Shown in pieces: positions 62,477-64,000 of a DNA stretch of 64,000 nt. Every line of letters begins with the position of its first letter. Position 1 is the stretch's first letter. Both the position numbers and the translations under genes were made by a program. Source of the DNA: Nitrosomonas sp. Nm84 (GTDB lineage: Bacteria; Pseudomonadota; Gammaproteobacteria; Burkholderiales; Nitrosomonadaceae); NCBI RefSeq assembly GCF_003201565.1, contig NZ_QJJP01000004.1, forward strand, positions 121,605-185,604. Reading direction: 5' to 3'. Under the pieces are notes generated by a model. It did not search any database, was not told the origin of the DNA, and was given only the letters and a program-made list of their open reading frames with translations.

Positions 62477-64000
62477 TTAAAAAAGTTCTTCAGCAGAATT
62501 TTCTTTTTGTTTAATATCATCGCCTTCCTTTAAGTGCTCATGAGTATTTTTGCCTGATTTTGCAACGACGATAGAAAGAGGGTCTACACTCTTCCACGCA
62601 GGAACGATGCTTAAGAGGCTTGCCAGCATCGAACCTGATCGTGTTAGCCATCCTACAATACCTGCAGTTAATGAGATACCTAAAACAGATGCAACATTTG
62701 TGGTTAATTCTTTTTCATCGAATGCTTTCTGAATGTCTATCTGTATATTTTCAACCTCTTCCCATAATTGTTGATTGGCGATTACAGTGTTTTGCGTAGG
62801 CAAAGCGTGTGCGATAGTGCTGCTAATTTCTTGCAAATGCTCAGATAAATTATTATTTGCACCACCTTGCAGTATCTTTGTAGGCTGAAGTGCTAATCTG
62901 GCATTTTCAGTTACATTTTCTGAAATGGTGGAGATGGCTGGTCCAAGTGCGTTCTGCATTGCTGGCAATACAGTTGTAGGTGCTATGGATGGTACTGTTC
63001 CTTGGGCAACGGGAGGAGACAAGACTGGTGCTGGCGATGGCGGCGTTATCGGCACAATTGGTGATGAAGGTGTTTCGGGTAATGGAAGCACCACCGGATT
63101 CACGGTTAACGTTACGGTAACAGGAGAAGAATTTCCATAACCATCATGGATAACATATGTAAACGAATCCACCCCGACAAAATCTTTATTGGGTGTATAA
63201 ATAAAGCTGCCATCGGAACTCATTACCAGCGTACCATGTTCGGGGTCACTCACCGGAGTAATTGATAGCTTATCGTTGTCGGCATCACTATCATTGATGA
63301 GCAATCCAGGTGCTTCTACGGAAAATATAGAATTCTGCAATAACGTATAACTATCATTTAAACCGACAGGAAGATTATTGTTGTACACAACATTAATAAC
63401 GACAGTATCAACATCTTGCGCCGAATTACTATCACTACTAATGACATTTAAAGTATCAATTCCAATGTAATTGTAGTTGCTTTGATAGATTAAACTCTCT
63501 AAGGTCACATTGATATCCGTTAGGCTGCCTGACAAAGTCAGAGAGTTTGTGCCATTACTTCCTGCGCTAATGCTAGCAGTGCCTGATAATGTAACTTTTA
63601 GCGTACCGTGATCAACTACTAATTGCACGGTACTTAAATCATTATTTGCATCAGAAACAAATATTCCTCCAAGAGTCAATGGTGCATCCCTATTAATAAT
63701 CTGGGAACCGGGCACTGTATTTATTGGTGCTTCATTATTATTGGTCAGATTGATGATGAAAGTCTCATCATAGGTTAGTCCGCCGGAATCGGTGACTCTG
63801 ACGGTCACGCTATGGCTGGTGGCTGCCTCAAAATTCAGCAGCGCTCCATTGGCCACTGTAATTTCGCCGGTGCTGCCGTTAATGGCAAAACGTCCACCGG
63901 CAGTGTCGGTCAGGCTATAGCTTTGGGTATCACCGTTATCGGGATCGGTGGTACTGACCGTACCCACCGAAGTACCATTGGCGGCATTCTCGGCCACCGT
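62477..64000 (-). CDS. C-terminal end of a giant cadherin-repeat surface protein (partial, N-terminus off the right edge)
   Basis: The minus strand is open from the window edge. It has a cadherin-like repeat (TVAENAANGTSVGTVSTTDPDNGDTQSYSLTD ... FAINGSTGEITVANGALLNFEAATSHSVTVRVTDSGG) followed by two Ig-like/cadherin-like domains, one with LLINDSDADNDKLSITPVSDPEHGTLVMSSDGSFIYTPNKDFVGVDSFTYVIHDGYG. A Pro-rich linker (PETPSSPIVPITPPSPAP) and a helical region come next. Near the C-terminus lies a hydrophobic segment, VASVLGISLTAGIVGWLTRSGSMLASLLSIVPAW, then a charged tail. No RTX nonapeptides and no LPXTG or PEP-CTERM signal are seen at the end. Such ends occur on very large bacterial adhesins; the true N-terminus and total length are not visible. 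Confidence 0.85.
   Translation of the reverse strand, partial: TVAENAANGTSVGTVSTTDPDNGDTQSYSLTDTAGGRFAINGSTGEITVANGALLNFEAATSHSVTVRVTDSGGLTYDETFIINLTNNNEAPINTVPGSQIINRDAPLTLGGIFVSDANNDLSTVQLVVDHGTLKVTLSGTASISAGSNGTNSLTLSGSLTDINVTLESLIYQSNYNYIGIDTLNVISSDSNSAQDVDTVVINVVYNNNLPVGLNDSYTLLQNSIFSVEAPGLLINDSDADNDKLSITPVSDPEHGTLVMSSDGSFIYTPNKDFVGVDSFTYVIHDGYGNSSPVTVTLTVNPVVLPLPETPSSPIVPITPPSPAPVLSPPVAQGTVPSIAPTTVLPAMQNALGPAISTISENVTENARLALQPTKILQGGANNNLSEHLQEISSTIAHALPTQNTVIANQQLWEEVENIQIDIQKAFDEKELTTNVASVLGISLTAGIVGWLTRSGSMLASLLSIVPAWKSVDPLSIVVAKSGKNTHEHLKEGDDIKQKENSAEELF

Noticed and set aside
62477..64000. Start of the cadherin-repeat gene at a GTG at 63997
   Set aside because: The frame is open to the window edge and begins in the middle of a cadherin repeat, so the gene is partial rather than starting there.

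Overview
The window looks like a betaproteobacterial chromosome with moderate GC, most plausibly from Nitrosomonadales (a Nitrosomonas-like lineage). This is inferred from the gene mix: a dcd-apbC pair divergent from metG, a PEP-CTERM protein with a TIGR03790 exosortase-associated protein, a complete Tad pilus locus, and many decayed IS, Rhs and MITE remnants. No rRNA, tRNA, CRISPR or ammonia-oxidation gene is seen, so the genus is not proven.

Layout. 1-20 kb is mostly housekeeping: smc (partial), queF, mltD, an M17 aminopeptidase, thyA-folA, an ornithine decarboxylase with a likely leader peptide, a TIGR03790 protein, dcd-apbC, metG, a DUF4440-type protein, a YggS protein, a HAF-repeat PEP-CTERM protein, a quinone oxidoreductase-like MDR and ybiT. 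20-24.5 kb is a decayed accessory strip: a broken RelE-type toxin with an intact HTH antitoxin, short repeats, a polyprenol kinase-like membrane protein, and two Rhs/YD-repeat remnants around a small secreted protein. 24.5-27.6 kb is a gtrB-gtrA-gtrC-like lipid-linked glycosylation operon.

27.7-39.5 kb is a sulfur/arsenic metabolism block. A minus-strand operon encodes OvoA, an OvoB-like C-S lyase and a sulfotransferase (ovothiol synthesis and perhaps a modification of it). It diverges from a plus-strand operon with two arsenosugar-type glycosyltransferases, ArsM, a radical SAM protein that does not look like canonical ArsS, and a TVP38-flavin disulfide reductase fusion, followed by a succinate-semialdehyde dehydrogenase. 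A 252-bp palindromic MITE-like element lies between the two operons and a 138-bp inverted-repeat element lies at the end of the sulfotransferase gene.

39.7-52.7 kb is a full Tad/Flp pilus operon: pilin, prepilin peptidase, CpaB, secretin, lipoprotein, TadG, two TadE-like pseudopilins, TadZ, TadA, TadB, TadC and two TPR lipoproteins. A perfect 14-bp hairpin after the pilin gene probably gives pilin excess. A convergent AAA+ ATPase with an MshEN-like N-terminus follows, then a small IS graveyard.

55.0-64.0 kb is a minus-strand five-gene operon running off the right edge: a giant cadherin-repeat surface protein with a C-terminal hydrophobic anchor, a PAS-GGDEF-GGDEF-EAL protein, an HlyD-like adaptor, a GAF-like/HlyD fusion and an M50-protease/HlyD fusion. 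No ABC transporter or outer-membrane channel gene is present. It is the best candidate in the window for an undescribed export, processing or surface-display system under c-di-GMP control.
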